The position numbers were made by a program, and so were the translations under genes. Shown here piece after piece: positions 17,633 to 26,995 of a stretch of 64,000 nucleotides of DNA. The DNA lies in the NCBI GenBank assembly GCA_963789825.1, contig CAWBME010000010.1, positions 124,001 to 188,000 on the forward strand, written 5' to 3'. Source of the stretch: PFL42 sp963789825 (GTDB lineage Bacteria > Chloroflexota > Anaerolineae > Anaerolineales > E44-bin32). The notes beneath the pieces are model-generated. The model saw only the letters and a program-made list of their open reading frames with translations. It had not been told where the DNA came from and searched no databases. How positions within the stretch are numbered: the first letter of the stretch is position 1; every line of letters begins with the position of its first letter.

Positions 17633-20515
17633 ATGCGGCAGGACCAGATCGTCGTCGTCGGGGCGCGGCAGCACAACCTGAAGAACGTCAACGTCGCCAT
17701 CCCGCGCGACAAGCTGGTGGTGATCTCGGGCATCTCCGGATCGGGCAAGTCCTCCCTGGCGTTCGACACGATCTTCGCCGAGGGCCAACGCCGCTACGTC
17801 GAATCGCTCTCCGCCTACGCTCGCCAATTCCTTGGCCAGCTGGACAAGCCGGATGTGGACTCGATCGACGGGTTGTCGCCCGCCGTGTCGATCGACCAGA
17901 AAGGGGTCTCCCACAACCCCCGCTCGACCGTCGGCACCGTCACCGAGACGTACGACTACCTGCGGTTGCTCTTCGCCCGAATCGGGACGCCGCATTGCCC
18001 GATCTGCGGGCGGCCGGTTGTGCAGCAGTCCGCCCAGGAGATCGTGGAAGCGCTGGAAGCGCTGCCCGACGGCGCGCGCCTGCTGCTGCTGGCCCCGCTG
18101 GTGCGCGGGCGCAAGGGAACACACCAGGCGGTGTTCGACGAGGCGCGCCAGTCCGGCTTCACTCGCGTGCGTGTCGACGGCCAGGTGCACCCGATCGAAG
18201 AAGCGCCCAAGCTGGATCGCTACAAGATCCACGAGATCGAGGCGGTCGTTGACCGCCTGGTCATCCAGTCGCAGGCCGGCGAGGAGGCCGAGGCCGCCCG
18301 CACCCGGCTCACCGACAGCGTCGAGACCGCCATGCGCTGGGGCAATGGCGGGATGATCGTCGCCCATCTCAACGCCAATCCCCCGGCCGATATCCCATTC
18401 TCAGAGCGGCTGGCCTGCCCCGAACACGGCACGACGCTGTCCGAGATCGAACCGCGCACCTTCTCCTTCAACACCCCACACGGCGCCTGCCCGGAGTGCC
18501 AGGGGCTGGGCAGCAAGCTGGAGATCGACCCTGATCGCATCATCCCCGACCGGAGCCTATCGATCAACGACGGCGCGGTGGTGGCGATGGAGTGGTCGAA
18601 CCAGAGCCGCGAGCGCCGCGGCTACTACTGGCAGATGGTCGAAGCGGTCGCCGAAGCCTACAAGATCGACCTCGAGGCGCCGGTCTCGCGCCTGGCGGCG
18701 AAGCAACTACAGCTGATTCTCTACGGCACCGGCGAGGAAGAGGTGCAGGTGCGCTATGTCAGCCGCGAGGGACGTCGGGCGAGCTTCCGCGCCTCGTATG
18801 AGGGCATCATCGGCAACCTCGAGCGCCGCTACCAGGAGACGCAGTCTGACTTCATTCGCAGCCGGATCCAGGAATACATGTCGGAGCGGCCCTGTCCGAC
18901 GTGCGGCGGTAAGCGCCTCCGCCCCGAGGCGCTGGCCGTCACCGTCGACGATGCCAACATCGTCGAGGTGACCGCCTGGCCGGTAGTGCGTACGCTGGGC
19001 TGGGTCAAACGACTGCAGGATCCGGCCGGCTCGCTCAGCCCCCGGCAGCAGCAGATCGCCGACCGCGTGCTGAAGGAGATCTACAACCGGCTGGGCTTCC
19101 TGGTCGACGTCGGGCTGGACTACCTGACGCTTGACCGCTCGGCGGCGACGCTCTCCGGCGGCGAGGCGCAGCGCATCCGCCTGGCAACGCAGATCGGCTC
19201 ACGCCTGATGGGTGTGCTCTACGTGCTGGATGAGCCCTCGATCGGCCTGCACCCGCGCGACAACGACCGGCTGATCCGCACGCTGGAGGGCATCCGCGAC
19301 CTGGGCAACACCGTGCTGGTGGTTGAGCACGACGAAGCCACCATCCGCGCCGCCGACTGGGTGATCGACCTCGGCCCGGGCGCCGGCGGCGCTGGCGGGG
19401 AGATCGTGGCTCAGGGAACGGTAGCCCAGGTGTCCCGCAATCACGCCTCGGTCACCGGGCGCTACCTGGCCGGCAAGCTGCGCATCGACGTTCCGAACCA
19501 GCGCCGAGGGGGCAACGGCAAGTTCCTGACGATCGTCGGCGCGCGCGAGAACAACCTCAAGGACATCACGGTGCACATTCCGCTTGGCCGCTTCGTGTGC
19601 ATCACCGGGGTCTCGGGCTCGGGGAAGTCCACCCTGGTCGTTGAGGTGCTGCACAAGGCGCTGGCGCGCACGCTGCACGGAGCCCACGAGATGGCGGGGG
19701 ATTTCGACCGTCTCGAGGGTGTCGAGCACATCGACAAGGTCATCAACATCGACCAGAGCCCGATCGGCCGCACGCCGCGCTCCAATCCCGGGACCTACAC
19801 CGGCTTGTTTGACGAGATCCGCAGCCTGTTCGCCGAGCTGCCCGAATCCAAGGTGCGCGGCTACAAAGCCGGCCGGTTCTCCTTCAATGTACACGGCGGG
19901 CGTTGCGAAGCCTGCGAGGGCCAAGGCCAGCTGCGCATCGAGATGCAGTTCCTGCCGGATGTGTACGTCCAATGCGAGGTCTGTCATAGGGCACGCTTCA
20001 ACCGCGAGACCCTCCAGGTGCGCTTCAAGGACAAGACGATCGCCGATGTACTCAGCATGACCATCGACGAGGCGGTGGGGTTCTTCGCCGCCTTCCCCGC
20101 GATGGTGCGCAAACTGAAGACGCTGCAGGACGTCGGTCTGGGCTACGTCACCATCGGCCAGCCCGCGCCGACTCTCTCCGGCGGCGAGGCCCAGCGGGTC
20201 AAGCTTTCGCGCGAGCTCTCGCGGCGCTCAACCGGCCACACGCTGTACGTGCTCGACGAGCCCTCGGTCGGCCTGCACGCCGCGGATGTGCACATGCTGA
20301 TCGAGGTTCTGCAACAGCTGGTCGATCAGGGCAACACGGTCGTGATCATCGAGCACCATCCGGATATCATCAAGGTCGCCGACTGGGTGATCGACCTTGG
20401 GCCCGAAGGGGGCGAGCGCGGCGGCGAGCTGGTTGCCGAGGGGACGCCGGAACAGATTTGCCAGGTGCCAGCCTCCTACACCGGCGTCTTCCTCCTTCCC
20501 CACTTGGACAGCTGA
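17633..20515 (+). CDS. uvrA: Excinuclease ABC subunit A
   Basis: Damage-recognition ATPase of nucleotide excision repair, 960 residues, close to the family length. The first Walker A is GISGSGKSS (about residues 33-41) and the second GVSGSGKST (about 660). Zinc-binding cysteines are seen at HCPICG, CPECQG, CPTCGG and in the CEAC ... CEVC module near residues 760-785. Both signature motifs (LSGGEAQR) and Walker B boxes (LYVLDEPSIGLH, LYVLDEPSVGLH) are intact. The ATG at 17633 opens the conserved IVVVGARQHNLKN. It is a monocistronic-looking gene with no frameshift. Confidence 0.97.
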   Translation: MRQDQIVVVGARQHNLKNVNVAIPRDKLVVISGISGSGKSSLAFDTIFAEGQRRYVESLSAYARQFLGQLDKPDVDSIDGLSPAVSIDQKGVSHNPRSTVGTVTETYDYLRLLFARIGTPHCPICGRPVVQQSAQEIVEALEALPDGARLLLLAPLVRGRKGTHQAVFDEARQSGFTRVRVDGQVHPIEEAPKLDRYKIHEIEAVVDRLVIQSQAGEEAEAARTRLTDSVETAMRWGNGGMIVAHLNANPPADIPFSERLACPEHGTTLSEIEPRTFSFNTPHGACPECQGLGSKLEIDPDRIIPDRSLSINDGAVVAMEWSNQSRERRGYYWQMVEAVAEAYKIDLEAPVSRLAAKQLQLILYGTGEEEVQVRYVSREGRRASFRASYEGIIGNLERRYQETQSDFIRSRIQEYMSERPCPTCGGKRLRPEALAVTVDDANIVEVTAWPVVRTLGWVKRLQDPAGSLSPRQQQIADRVLKEIYNRLGFLVDVGLDYLTLDRSAATLSGGEAQRIRLATQIGSRLMGVLYVLDEPSIGLHPRDNDRLIRTLEGIRDLGNTVLVVEHDEATIRAADWVIDLGPGAGGAGGEIVAQGTVAQVSRNHASVTGRYLAGKLRIDVPNQRRGGNGKFLTIVGARENNLKDITVHIPLGRFVCITGVSGSGKSTLVVEVLHKALARTLHGAHEMAGDFDRLEGVEHIDKVINIDQSPIGRTPRSNPGTYTGLFDEIRSLFAELPESKVRGYKAGRFSFNVHGGRCEACEGQGQLRIEMQFLPDVYVQCEVCHRARFNRETLQVRFKDKTIADVLSMTIDEAVGFFAAFPAMVRKLKTLQDVGLGYVTIGQPAPTLSGGEAQRVKLSRELSRRSTGHTLYVLDEPSVGLHAADVHMLIEVLQQLVDQGNTVVIIEHHPDIIKVADWVIDLGPEGGERGGELVAEGTPEQICQVPASYTGVFLLPHLDS

Positions 20516-20612
20516 CTCTGAGCATAGGCCGCGCCCGCTAGGGGCCCCTCGCGACGAAGCATGCCGTATCGCACCCCGTTCGGGCTGAGAGCCCCAGCCC
20601 GCCGGGGCGGGA

Positions 20613-20628
20613 CGGCGGCGTGCCGCCG
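20613..20628. terminator. Possible hairpin between convergent uvrA and the DUF2148 gene
   Basis: CGGCGGC and GCCGCCG separated by two bases, within a cluster of GC-rich inverted repeats (20590-20640). No T-run is present, so this is weak. Confidence 0.3.
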
Positions 20629-20657
20629 GACTGCGCGGCACGAACGGTGCTTCGCCC

Positions 20658-21186
20658 CTACGTCGAGGCCTTGACCGGCCGATCGAAGTAGATGCTCTTG
20701 CCGCTGGCCGACAGCGGCACCCCCATCACCACATCGGCGTCGATCAGCCCAAGCTGGCGCGCCACCACGCCGGCACGGTACATGATCCGGTTGTCGACAT
20801 TCAGCATGCCGGCCGTCTTCACCGCCGAACCCAGGGCGATGCCCAGGTCGAGCAGGCGAATGGCACAGCTGGGACCGCGGAACTCGCCGTCGAAGGTGTT
20901 GGTGGCGATGCACACTTCGGCGCCGCAGGCGCCGCAATCCAGATCGCACACCCCCGCTTCCTTCAAGCCGATCAACACCACGGCCTGCGAGGCGAGCACG
21001 TTCTCCCCGTCACGGTCGAAATTGCCCTTGCCGCTGCGCCGCCCGTACTCGATCATCCCCTGCCCCAGCTGCTGGAGTTGCACGCCCTCCAGCGTCCGCA
21101 CCACGACATAGTCATCGCCGCGCGCCTTCGGCGCCGTGCGCGCGGCGATCTCCATCAAGCTCCGCCACCATCGTCAACGATGCCAT
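20658..21186 (-). CDS. DUF2148 ferredoxin-like domain protein (one frameshift)
   Basis: About 175 residues. It has the cysteine-rich segment CDLDCGACGAEVC near the middle and a C-terminal GVPLSASGKSIYFDR, features of the uncharacterised DUF2148 family described as having a ferredoxin domain. The start ATG at 21186 (AGGAG upstream) encodes MASLTMVAEL. The rest (MEIAARTAPKARGDDY) is in the next frame, and one extra G near 21157 separates them. The role is not established for the family. Its neighbours do not clarify it. Confidence 0.75.
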
Positions 21187-21635
21187 GCCTGCTCTCCTGG
21201 GATTGGATCGGGACGTCGCGGGCCTCGGCCCAGCGTCCCCTCTCCAGCCTGGCACGCGCCGGGACCAGGCGCAAGTGTGGAACCATCCACTGGCTGGAGG
21301 AATGTCCTCCCCGCTCGATCGCCTTGGAAGCAGCGGTCCAGGATTGGCGAGGCTGCGCTCCCGTCGCCCGGGATGGGTCCGCAACGCACAAATCGAGCGG
21401 AATGGCCCTCTCGGCCACCCTGTCGCTGCAGCGCGAGCCGAGGGAGCTTCTCCCACCGCCGCTCTCTCAGCCGGAGGCAGTGACGAGGTGTGTGCGGGGC
21501 AGTCGCCAGGCGAAGGGCCCGGCGAAGCGTCGCAGCCGGTGGTTGCGTTGGGCGGAGCGCCCTTCGATTCAGCGTGGAGTGTCGGTGCCGCTGGATGGCG
21601 GCCAGACAGGCGGGCCAGGGTTCTTGGGGCTGTCG
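21187..21635. other. Intergenic region, no gene seen
   Basis: About 450 bases upstream of the DUF2148 gene and downstream of the MacB-like permease gene. Overlapping open frames are present on both strands, but none has motifs or a ribosome binding site with sensible spacing. No clear hairpin or -10 box was found. Confidence 0.45.
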
Positions 21636-22863
21636 CTATTCGTGGCGCAGGGCTTCCACCGGCTCGAGATCGGAGGCGCGTTTCGCCGGATACAGCCCGA
21701 AGAACAGGCCGACGGCAGCCGAGAACAGCGTGGCCAGCAGGATGGCATTCAAGCTGACGGTCGGGTTGAGCTCTGCGTCGGAGGCAGCGGCGATCGCCCC
21801 GACCAGCATCGCCAGACCCCATCCCAGCAGGATCCCGATCAACCCGCCGATCAGGCTGAGCAGCGAGGATTCGGTCAGGAACTGGAACAGAGATGTCCCG
21901 CTTGCGGGCCCCGACCGCCTTGCGCAGCCCGATCTCCCGCGTGCGCTCGGTGACCGAGACCAGCATGATATTCATGATTCCGATGCCGCCCACCAGCAGC
22001 GAGATGGCAGCGATCCCGCCCAGGAAGATGGTCAGCACGCCGGTGATGCTTTGGGCGGTGTCGATGAAATCACGCTGGGTGAAGACGGTGAAGTCGTCGA
22101 CCCCGATCGGCGTGCGATGGCGCAGGCGCAGGATGGTCGAGATCTCCTCCGACGCCTGATCGACCGCATCGGCGCTGATCGCCTGAGCGATGATCATGTC
22201 CACCTGATCGCGGTCCCGGCTGAACAGCCGGGTCTGGGCGGTGGTCAGCGGCAGGAAGACCTGGTCGTCCTCATTCGAGAAGCCGGATCCTCCTTTGGCG
22301 GCGGTGACGCCGAGGATGCGGAACGGTTGGCCCTCGATGCGCACGGTCTCGCCGACCACGCCCTCGCGCCGGCCGAAGAGCGTCTCAACCGTGTCCGGGG
22401 CGAGGACGGCCACTGCCGCCCGCCCAAGCATGTGCTCCTCGGTGATGAAGGAGCCCTCGGCCATTTCGACATTGCGCACCGGAGCGTATTCGGGCGTCAC
22501 CCCCAGCGCCTGGGTGACTGTGCTCTCGCCGCCGAAGGCCGTCGAGACGGTGCCCATCAGCATCGGGGCAACCCCGACGACTGAGGGTGCGGCAAACGGG
22601 TCAGCCAGCGCTTCGGAATCGGCCAGCGTCAGGTGATCGCGCACCCGGACTTCCTGATCCTGATTGCGCATGACGAAGAGCAAATTCGTGCCAATGTCGC
22701 TGATCGATCCGGTGATCGTGGCTTGCGCACCCTGGCCGATGGCCAGCAGGGCAATGACGGCGCCGACGCCGATCACGATCCCGAGCACGGTCAGGCCCGA
22801 ACGCATCTTGTTGCTGGCCAGGCTCTCCAGCGCCTCGATGATGCTTTGCTTCAGCATGTCCAT
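21636..22863 (-). CDS. MacB-type ABC permease (one frameshift)
   Basis: FtsX/MacB-family permease: one N-terminal membrane helix after MRSGLTVLG, a large MacB-PCD extracellular domain (about residues 50-235), and three C-terminal helices. The conserved TEREIGLRKAVGARKRDI-like stretch ends one frame, and LFQFLTESS followed by GILLGWGLAMLVG and AKRASDLEPVEALRHE continues in the next; an extra base near 21895 explains the break. The ATG at 22863 is preceded by GGGGGGA. It is the last gene of the adaptor, ATPase, permease cluster and is probably translated from the same message. Confidence 0.88.
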
Positions 22864-22967
22864 TCCCCCCAAACCGCGGCGCGCCGGGCGCGATCGAGCC
22901 CCAGCCCACGCCGGCCGCGGCTGTGCCCTGCGGCGCGCAAGCCCCAGTGCATTCTCACGCCGGCGCC

Positions 22968-23654
22968 TCAGACATCGGCCTCAACTCGCCCATCACGGAT
23001 GTGGATGATCCGCTGCGTGCGGCGGGCGATCTCCGGATCGTGGGTGACGAAGATCAGCGTTGTGCCCCGGTCGTGGTTCAAGCCCAGCAGGATGCGCATC
23101 ACCTCTTCGCCGGACTTGCTGTCCAGATTGCCGGTCGGCTCGTCGGCCAGAATGATCGCCGGGTCGTTGACCAACGCCCGGGCGATGGCCACCCGCTGCT
23201 GCTGTCCGCCGGAAAGCTCGTTCGGGCGGTGGCGCATGCGATCGCCCAGTCCGACGGCCTCGAGCGCAGCCACGGCGCGCTCCCGCCGCGTGCCATTCAC
23301 GCCCGAGTAGCGCATTGGCAGTTCGACGTTCGCCAACGCACTCTGCCGGCCGAGCAGGTTGAAGGATTGGAAGATGAAGCCGATCCGACGGCCCCGGATT
23401 TCGGCCAGATCATCGTCCTTCAGATCCGAGACCAGCTTGTCCTCCAACCAGTAGCTGCCGGCGGTCGGTCGGTCGAGGCAGCCGAGCAAGTTCATCAGCG
23501 TGCTCTTGCCCGAGCCCGACGGGCCCATGATCGACAGCACCTCGCCGCCCAAGACCGAGAGCGAGACGCCGCACAGCGCAGGCACCTCGATCTTGCCCAT
23601 CAGGTAGGTCTTGCTCAGCCCCTCGGCTCGGATGACCTGAGCGGTCGGCGCCAT
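22968..23654 (-). CDS. MacB/LolD-type ABC transporter ATP-binding protein
   Basis: Stand-alone ATPase of 228 residues for the MacB-like permease. Walker A is GPSGSGKST, the Q-loop lies in GFIFQSFNLL, the signature is ELSGGQQQR, and Walker B is IILADEPTGNLD, followed by a switch histidine in VTHDPEIA. The LDRPTAGSYW segment after Walker A is typical of the group. The ATG lies one base after the stop of the adaptor gene (TGAGATG), so the two are translationally coupled. In E. coli the ATPase and permease are fused in MacB, whereas here they are separate. Confidence 0.93.
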   Translation of the reverse strand: MAPTAQVIRAEGLSKTYLMGKIEVPALCGVSLSVLGGEVLSIMGPSGSGKSTLMNLLGCLDRPTAGSYWLEDKLVSDLKDDDLAEIRGRRIGFIFQSFNLLGRQSALANVELPMRYSGVNGTRRERAVAALEAVGLGDRMRHRPNELSGGQQQRVAIARALVNDPAIILADEPTGNLDSKSGEEVMRILLGLNHDRGTTLIFVTHDPEIARRTQRIIHIRDGRVEADV

Positions 23655-23655
23655 C

Positions 23656-25059
23656 TCAGTTGCCCATCATGAACGGCGGGCCGTTCTGTCCGAAGGTCGT
23701 CGGCGGATTCAGCACGATTAGATCGCCCGGCTGCAGCTCGCCCACCAGGATCTCACTCAGCGTATCGGACGATGCACCCAGGGTGACCTCCACCGGGGAA
23801 GGCGCGCCGTCTCGCAGTACGTACACCACCCGCTTCCCGTCCTGCAGGCGCACGGCCCGATTGGGCACAAGCAGGACGTCCTTGATCTCACTGACCACGA
23901 TATTGACCGCCGCCGTCATCCCCGGCCGCACCGCCTCGTCCGGCTCAACCAGGCGAACGGTGACTGGAAAGCTGACCACGCCCTGGATCAACTCGCCGAT
24001 CAGGCCGATCTCCGTGACCTCTCCGCCATAGGTGTTCTCTGGAATCCCGTCAAAGACCACCGTCACCGGTTGGCCTACCGCGACCCGGTTGATATCGATC
24101 TCGGACAGGCTGATGTCCACCAGCATTTGGCTCAAGTCAGCCAAGCCGAAGCCCGGCAACCCGGGCGAGACTTGATCGCCGGGTTTGACTTCGACCGAGG
24201 TCACCTGCCCGGCGAACGGCGCCGCGATCTGAGCCATCTCTGCCGTCGATTGCGCCGCGGCCACGCGCGCCTTGGCGGCGACGATGTCGGCGGCATCCGC
24301 TCCGTCCTTCAGGCGGTCCCACTCACGCTCGGCGTCTCCCAGGCTCGCCTGAGCCTGCGCCACTTCGGCGTCGAGCAGCGCCTGGTCAATCGGCGAGGGG
24401 CGTCCGGTGTACCAGTTCAGGGCGCGCTTCGTGGAATCCAAGTGCTGCTGTGCCTGCGCCACCATTTCGAGTGCGGCCGCCTTGTTGGAGTCCTCCCACG
24501 GGTCTCCCGGCACACGGCCGTAGGCCGAATTCGCGTTCTCCAGTGACTGCTCGGCAAGCACCAACCTCGCCCGCGCCAGATCCAGCGTGGCGGCGCTGGC
24601 GCGGTAGCCTTCCTGGCGGACGCGCCACTTGTACTCGGCGTCCTTCAGCGCGTCCTGCGCCTGCGCCAACGCCAGCTGGGCTTGGGCCTGCGGCGACCCC
24701 GACTGCAGCAAGTGGTCCAGCGCTCGTTGCGCCTCGACCAAATCCGCCTGAGCGGCGATCACCGATGCCGGGATCGAAGTCTGACGCAGCCTCGCCAACA
24801 CCTGGTCGACCTCAACCCGTTCGCCGACCTGCACGGTCACCTCTTCGACCGTACCGCTGGTCTCAAACTGCAGGCTGGCCGCTTGATTCGGACGGACAGT
24901 TCCCGTCGCGCCCACGACCGCCGTTAGATTGCCCCGCTCGGCCGGCTGAGTCTGTAGATCCTCAGCCTGCGTCGGGCGCGAGGTGCAGGCCTGGACCAGG
25001 GCGGCCGCTGCCAGCAGCGTCAACATCATTGGGGTGAGTTTGCGGGAGATGGTACGCAT
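23656..25059 (-). CDS. MacA/HlyD-type efflux adaptor lipoprotein
   Basis: Membrane-fusion-type adaptor of 467 residues. The signal ends at the lipobox LVQAC (Cys about 25). A split biotinyl-lipoyl domain (GTVEEVTVQVGERVEVDQVL and the later VTSVEVKPGDQVSPG) brackets a long Ala/Gln/Glu-rich helical hairpin (about residues 100-250). A beta-barrel and a membrane-proximal domain follow. The ATG at 25059 is preferred over 25074 because AAAGG lies 7 bases upstream and the signal peptide is then compact. In an organism without an outer membrane the adaptor would act at the outer face of the single membrane with the MacB-like pair. That topology is inference. Confidence 0.9.
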   Translation of the reverse strand: MRTISRKLTPMMLTLLAAAALVQACTSRPTQAEDLQTQPAERGNLTAVVGATGTVRPNQAASLQFETSGTVEEVTVQVGERVEVDQVLARLRQTSIPASVIAAQADLVEAQRALDHLLQSGSPQAQAQLALAQAQDALKDAEYKWRVRQEGYRASAATLDLARARLVLAEQSLENANSAYGRVPGDPWEDSNKAAALEMVAQAQQHLDSTKRALNWYTGRPSPIDQALLDAEVAQAQASLGDAEREWDRLKDGADAADIVAAKARVAAAQSTAEMAQIAAPFAGQVTSVEVKPGDQVSPGLPGFGLADLSQMLVDISLSEIDINRVAVGQPVTVVFDGIPENTYGGEVTEIGLIGELIQGVVSFPVTVRLVEPDEAVRPGMTAAVNIVVSEIKDVLLVPNRAVRLQDGKRVVYVLRDGAPSPVEVTLGASSDTLSEILVGELQPGDLIVLNPPTTFGQNGPPFMMGN

Positions 25060-25471
25060 ACGTTGCCCTTTCATCGCCGTTCACTTCAGCTTGGTGCAAA
25101 CGAGTGAACGGGGTGTGAATTTCTCGTGCAGTCCGTACAGGCCGATCCCTCTCGCTGCCGCAAATCGAGGTTGCGACCCTGGGGGGGGTGGAGCCAGCCC
25201 CGGTCCGAATGGCCCGGGCGAAGCAGAAGGATACCATGCCCCCGCCGGCGCGCAGGTTAACCTCGGATGAGCCGAGCGGCGGCGTCGCCACCTGGCCGCC
25301 CGCCGGGTAGCACTCGCACCCCCCGGCGCTTCGAAACCAGGCGTGAAGGCCCTTCTTGGGCTGGTCCTGCGCCCGGACATGACGACTTTCCGCCCGCAGC
25401 GTGACATCTTGGACTGATACTGTCCTACTTCGGTGCATATCATCTGTACAAGCGGTCCGGGAGGGGCGGCA
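25060..25471. other. Divergent intergenic region
   Basis: About 410 bases between the divergent adaptor and GltD-like genes. It holds the inverted repeat at 25077-25111 and a run of eight G at about 25180. No clear -10 box is seen for either gene. Confidence 0.45.
25077..25111. promoter_or_regulatory. Inverted repeat upstream of the MacA-type adaptor gene
   Basis: A perfect 9-bp inverted repeat, CCGTTCACT and AGTGAACGG, separated by 17 bases and ending 18 bases before the adaptor start. It could be an operator for an unlinked regulator or a 5'-UTR hairpin. Confidence 0.4.
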
Positions 25472-26902
25472 ATGCAGTCGATTCCAGGTGAGGACCTCGT
25501 GCTTGACCGTAAAGGGCGCATGCGCATCCCGCTGGTGGACATCGTGGCCAGGCCGGTCGAGGAGCGGGTCGCCGACTTTCAAGCGACCTTCCTGCCGCTG
25601 ACCGAGGAACAGGCACGCCAGGCGGCCGAACGCTGCATCCACTGCCCGGACCCGGCGCCGTGCTACCAGGCCTGTCCGGTCCACAACGACATCCCCTCGG
25701 CGATGTGGCTGATCGAGCAAGGCGATTTCGTGGGCGCGGCCGAGATCTACCGGCAGACGAGCTCGCTGCCTGAGGTGTGCGGCCTGGTATGCCCTCACGA
25801 AGCCTTGTGCCAAGGGTCGTGTGTCCGCAACAAGCGCGAGGAGCCGGTGCTGACCGGCGCGCTGGAGGCCTTCGTCACTGCCTATCAACGGGCCAACGGC
25901 GGCGTGAAGATCCAGGTCGGCGCACCGACGGGGAAGAAAGTTGCCTGCATCGGCGCCGGCCCATCAAGCCTGGCCTGCGCCGAGTTGTTGGTGCGCGAAG
26001 GGCACGCCGTGACGATCTTCGAGGCCCTGCCCTACCCCGGCGGGCTGCTGATCTACGGCATCCCGAACTTCAAGCTGCCCAAGGAAATCGTGATGGCCCG
26101 TCTGGAGGACTACCGCAACGCGGGCATCGAGTTCGTCACGGGCGTGCGCATCGGCAAGGACAAGACGATTGATGACTTGTTCACCGAAGGCTACCACGCT
26201 GTGTACATCGGCGTCGGCACCGGCGTGGATGCCACGCTCGACGCCCCTGGCGCAGATCTTCCCGGCGTCTATCTGGCCACCGATTTCCTGATCCGGACCA
26301 ACGTCGACCCTGCGCTGCTCCCAGAAGAAAAGAAAGAAGTGCCGGGGATCGGCCGCCGGGTAGTGGTGATCGGCGGCGGCGATACTGCCTCCGACTGCCT
26401 GCGCACCGCACTGCGCATGGGCGCCGAGCAGGTCACCTGCCTATACCGCCGGACCGAGGCGGAGATGCCGGGAGGCAAGAAGGATCGCGAGCTGGCGCGC
26501 CAGGAGGGGGCCAAGTATCGCTTCCTGACTCAGCCAGTGCGCTTCATCGCCGGTGCGGACGGACGGCTGGGTGCAGTCGAATGCCTGCAGTGCGAGCTCG
26601 GCGAACCCGATTCGAGCGGCCGGCGCCGGCCGGTCCCAATCGAAGGCTCGAACTTCACCGTGTCGGCCGACACCGCCATCCTGGCCCTGGGCTACTGGCC
26701 GGATCCGATCGTCGGCAAGACGACGCCGGACCTGACGACCGACAAGTGTGGACAGATCACGGCCGACAAGCAGACCGGCGCCACCTCGAAGCCCGGCGTG
26801 TTTGCCGGCGGCGATGCCGTCACCGGCCCCGACCTGGTGGTCACCGCCATGGCCGGCGGGCGCCGCGCGGCTGCTGCGATCATGGACTACCTGAAGGGCT
26901 GA
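25472..26902 (+). CDS. GltD-like NAD(P)-dependent FAD/Fe-S oxidoreductase
   Basis: Flavoprotein of 476 residues in the glutamate-synthase small-subunit family. The N-terminal Fe-S region has CIHC, CYQACPV, CGLVCPHEALC and SC cysteines (about residues 55-125). A dinucleotide site VACIGAGPSSLACAELL (about 150) and a second, VVVIGGGDTASDC, for NAD(P)H follow. YPGGLLIYGIPNFKLPKE and GVFAGGDAVTGPDLVVTAM are family landmarks. The ATG at 25472 has GGGAGGGG upstream. No large gltB subunit is adjacent, so it may pair with an unlinked partner, as PreT- or NfnB-like proteins do, or act alone. The electron acceptor is unknown. Confidence 0.85.
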   Translation: MQSIPGEDLVLDRKGRMRIPLVDIVARPVEERVADFQATFLPLTEEQARQAAERCIHCPDPAPCYQACPVHNDIPSAMWLIEQGDFVGAAEIYRQTSSLPEVCGLVCPHEALCQGSCVRNKREEPVLTGALEAFVTAYQRANGGVKIQVGAPTGKKVACIGAGPSSLACAELLVREGHAVTIFEALPYPGGLLIYGIPNFKLPKEIVMARLEDYRNAGIEFVTGVRIGKDKTIDDLFTEGYHAVYIGVGTGVDATLDAPGADLPGVYLATDFLIRTNVDPALLPEEKKEVPGIGRRVVVIGGGDTASDCLRTALRMGAEQVTCLYRRTEAEMPGGKKDRELARQEGAKYRFLTQPVRFIAGADGRLGAVECLQCELGEPDSSGRRRPVPIEGSNFTVSADTAILALGYWPDPIVGKTTPDLTTDKCGQITADKQTGATSKPGVFAGGDAVTGPDLVVTAMAGGRRAAAAIMDYLKG

Positions 26903-26935
26903 TCCGGTTTGCCCGGCACTCTTCCGTGAACGACA

Positions 26936-26962
26936 ATCCGCCTCCGAGGTTCGGAGGCGGAT
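26936..26962 (+). terminator. Terminator after the GltD-like gene
   Basis: A perfect 12-bp stem (ATCCGCCTCCGA / TCGGAGGCGGAT) with a GGT loop, 33 bases past the stop. No T-run follows beyond GGCTTTCC. Confidence 0.7.
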
Positions 26963-26995
26963 GGCTTTCCGGGCCTGCAGGAGACGGACCGGCCG

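Noticed and set aside
21185..21757. Plus-strand frame of 190 codons opposite the DUF2148 start
   Set aside because: It overlaps the end of the macB gene, has no motif, and its start is inside the ribosome-binding region of the opposite gene.
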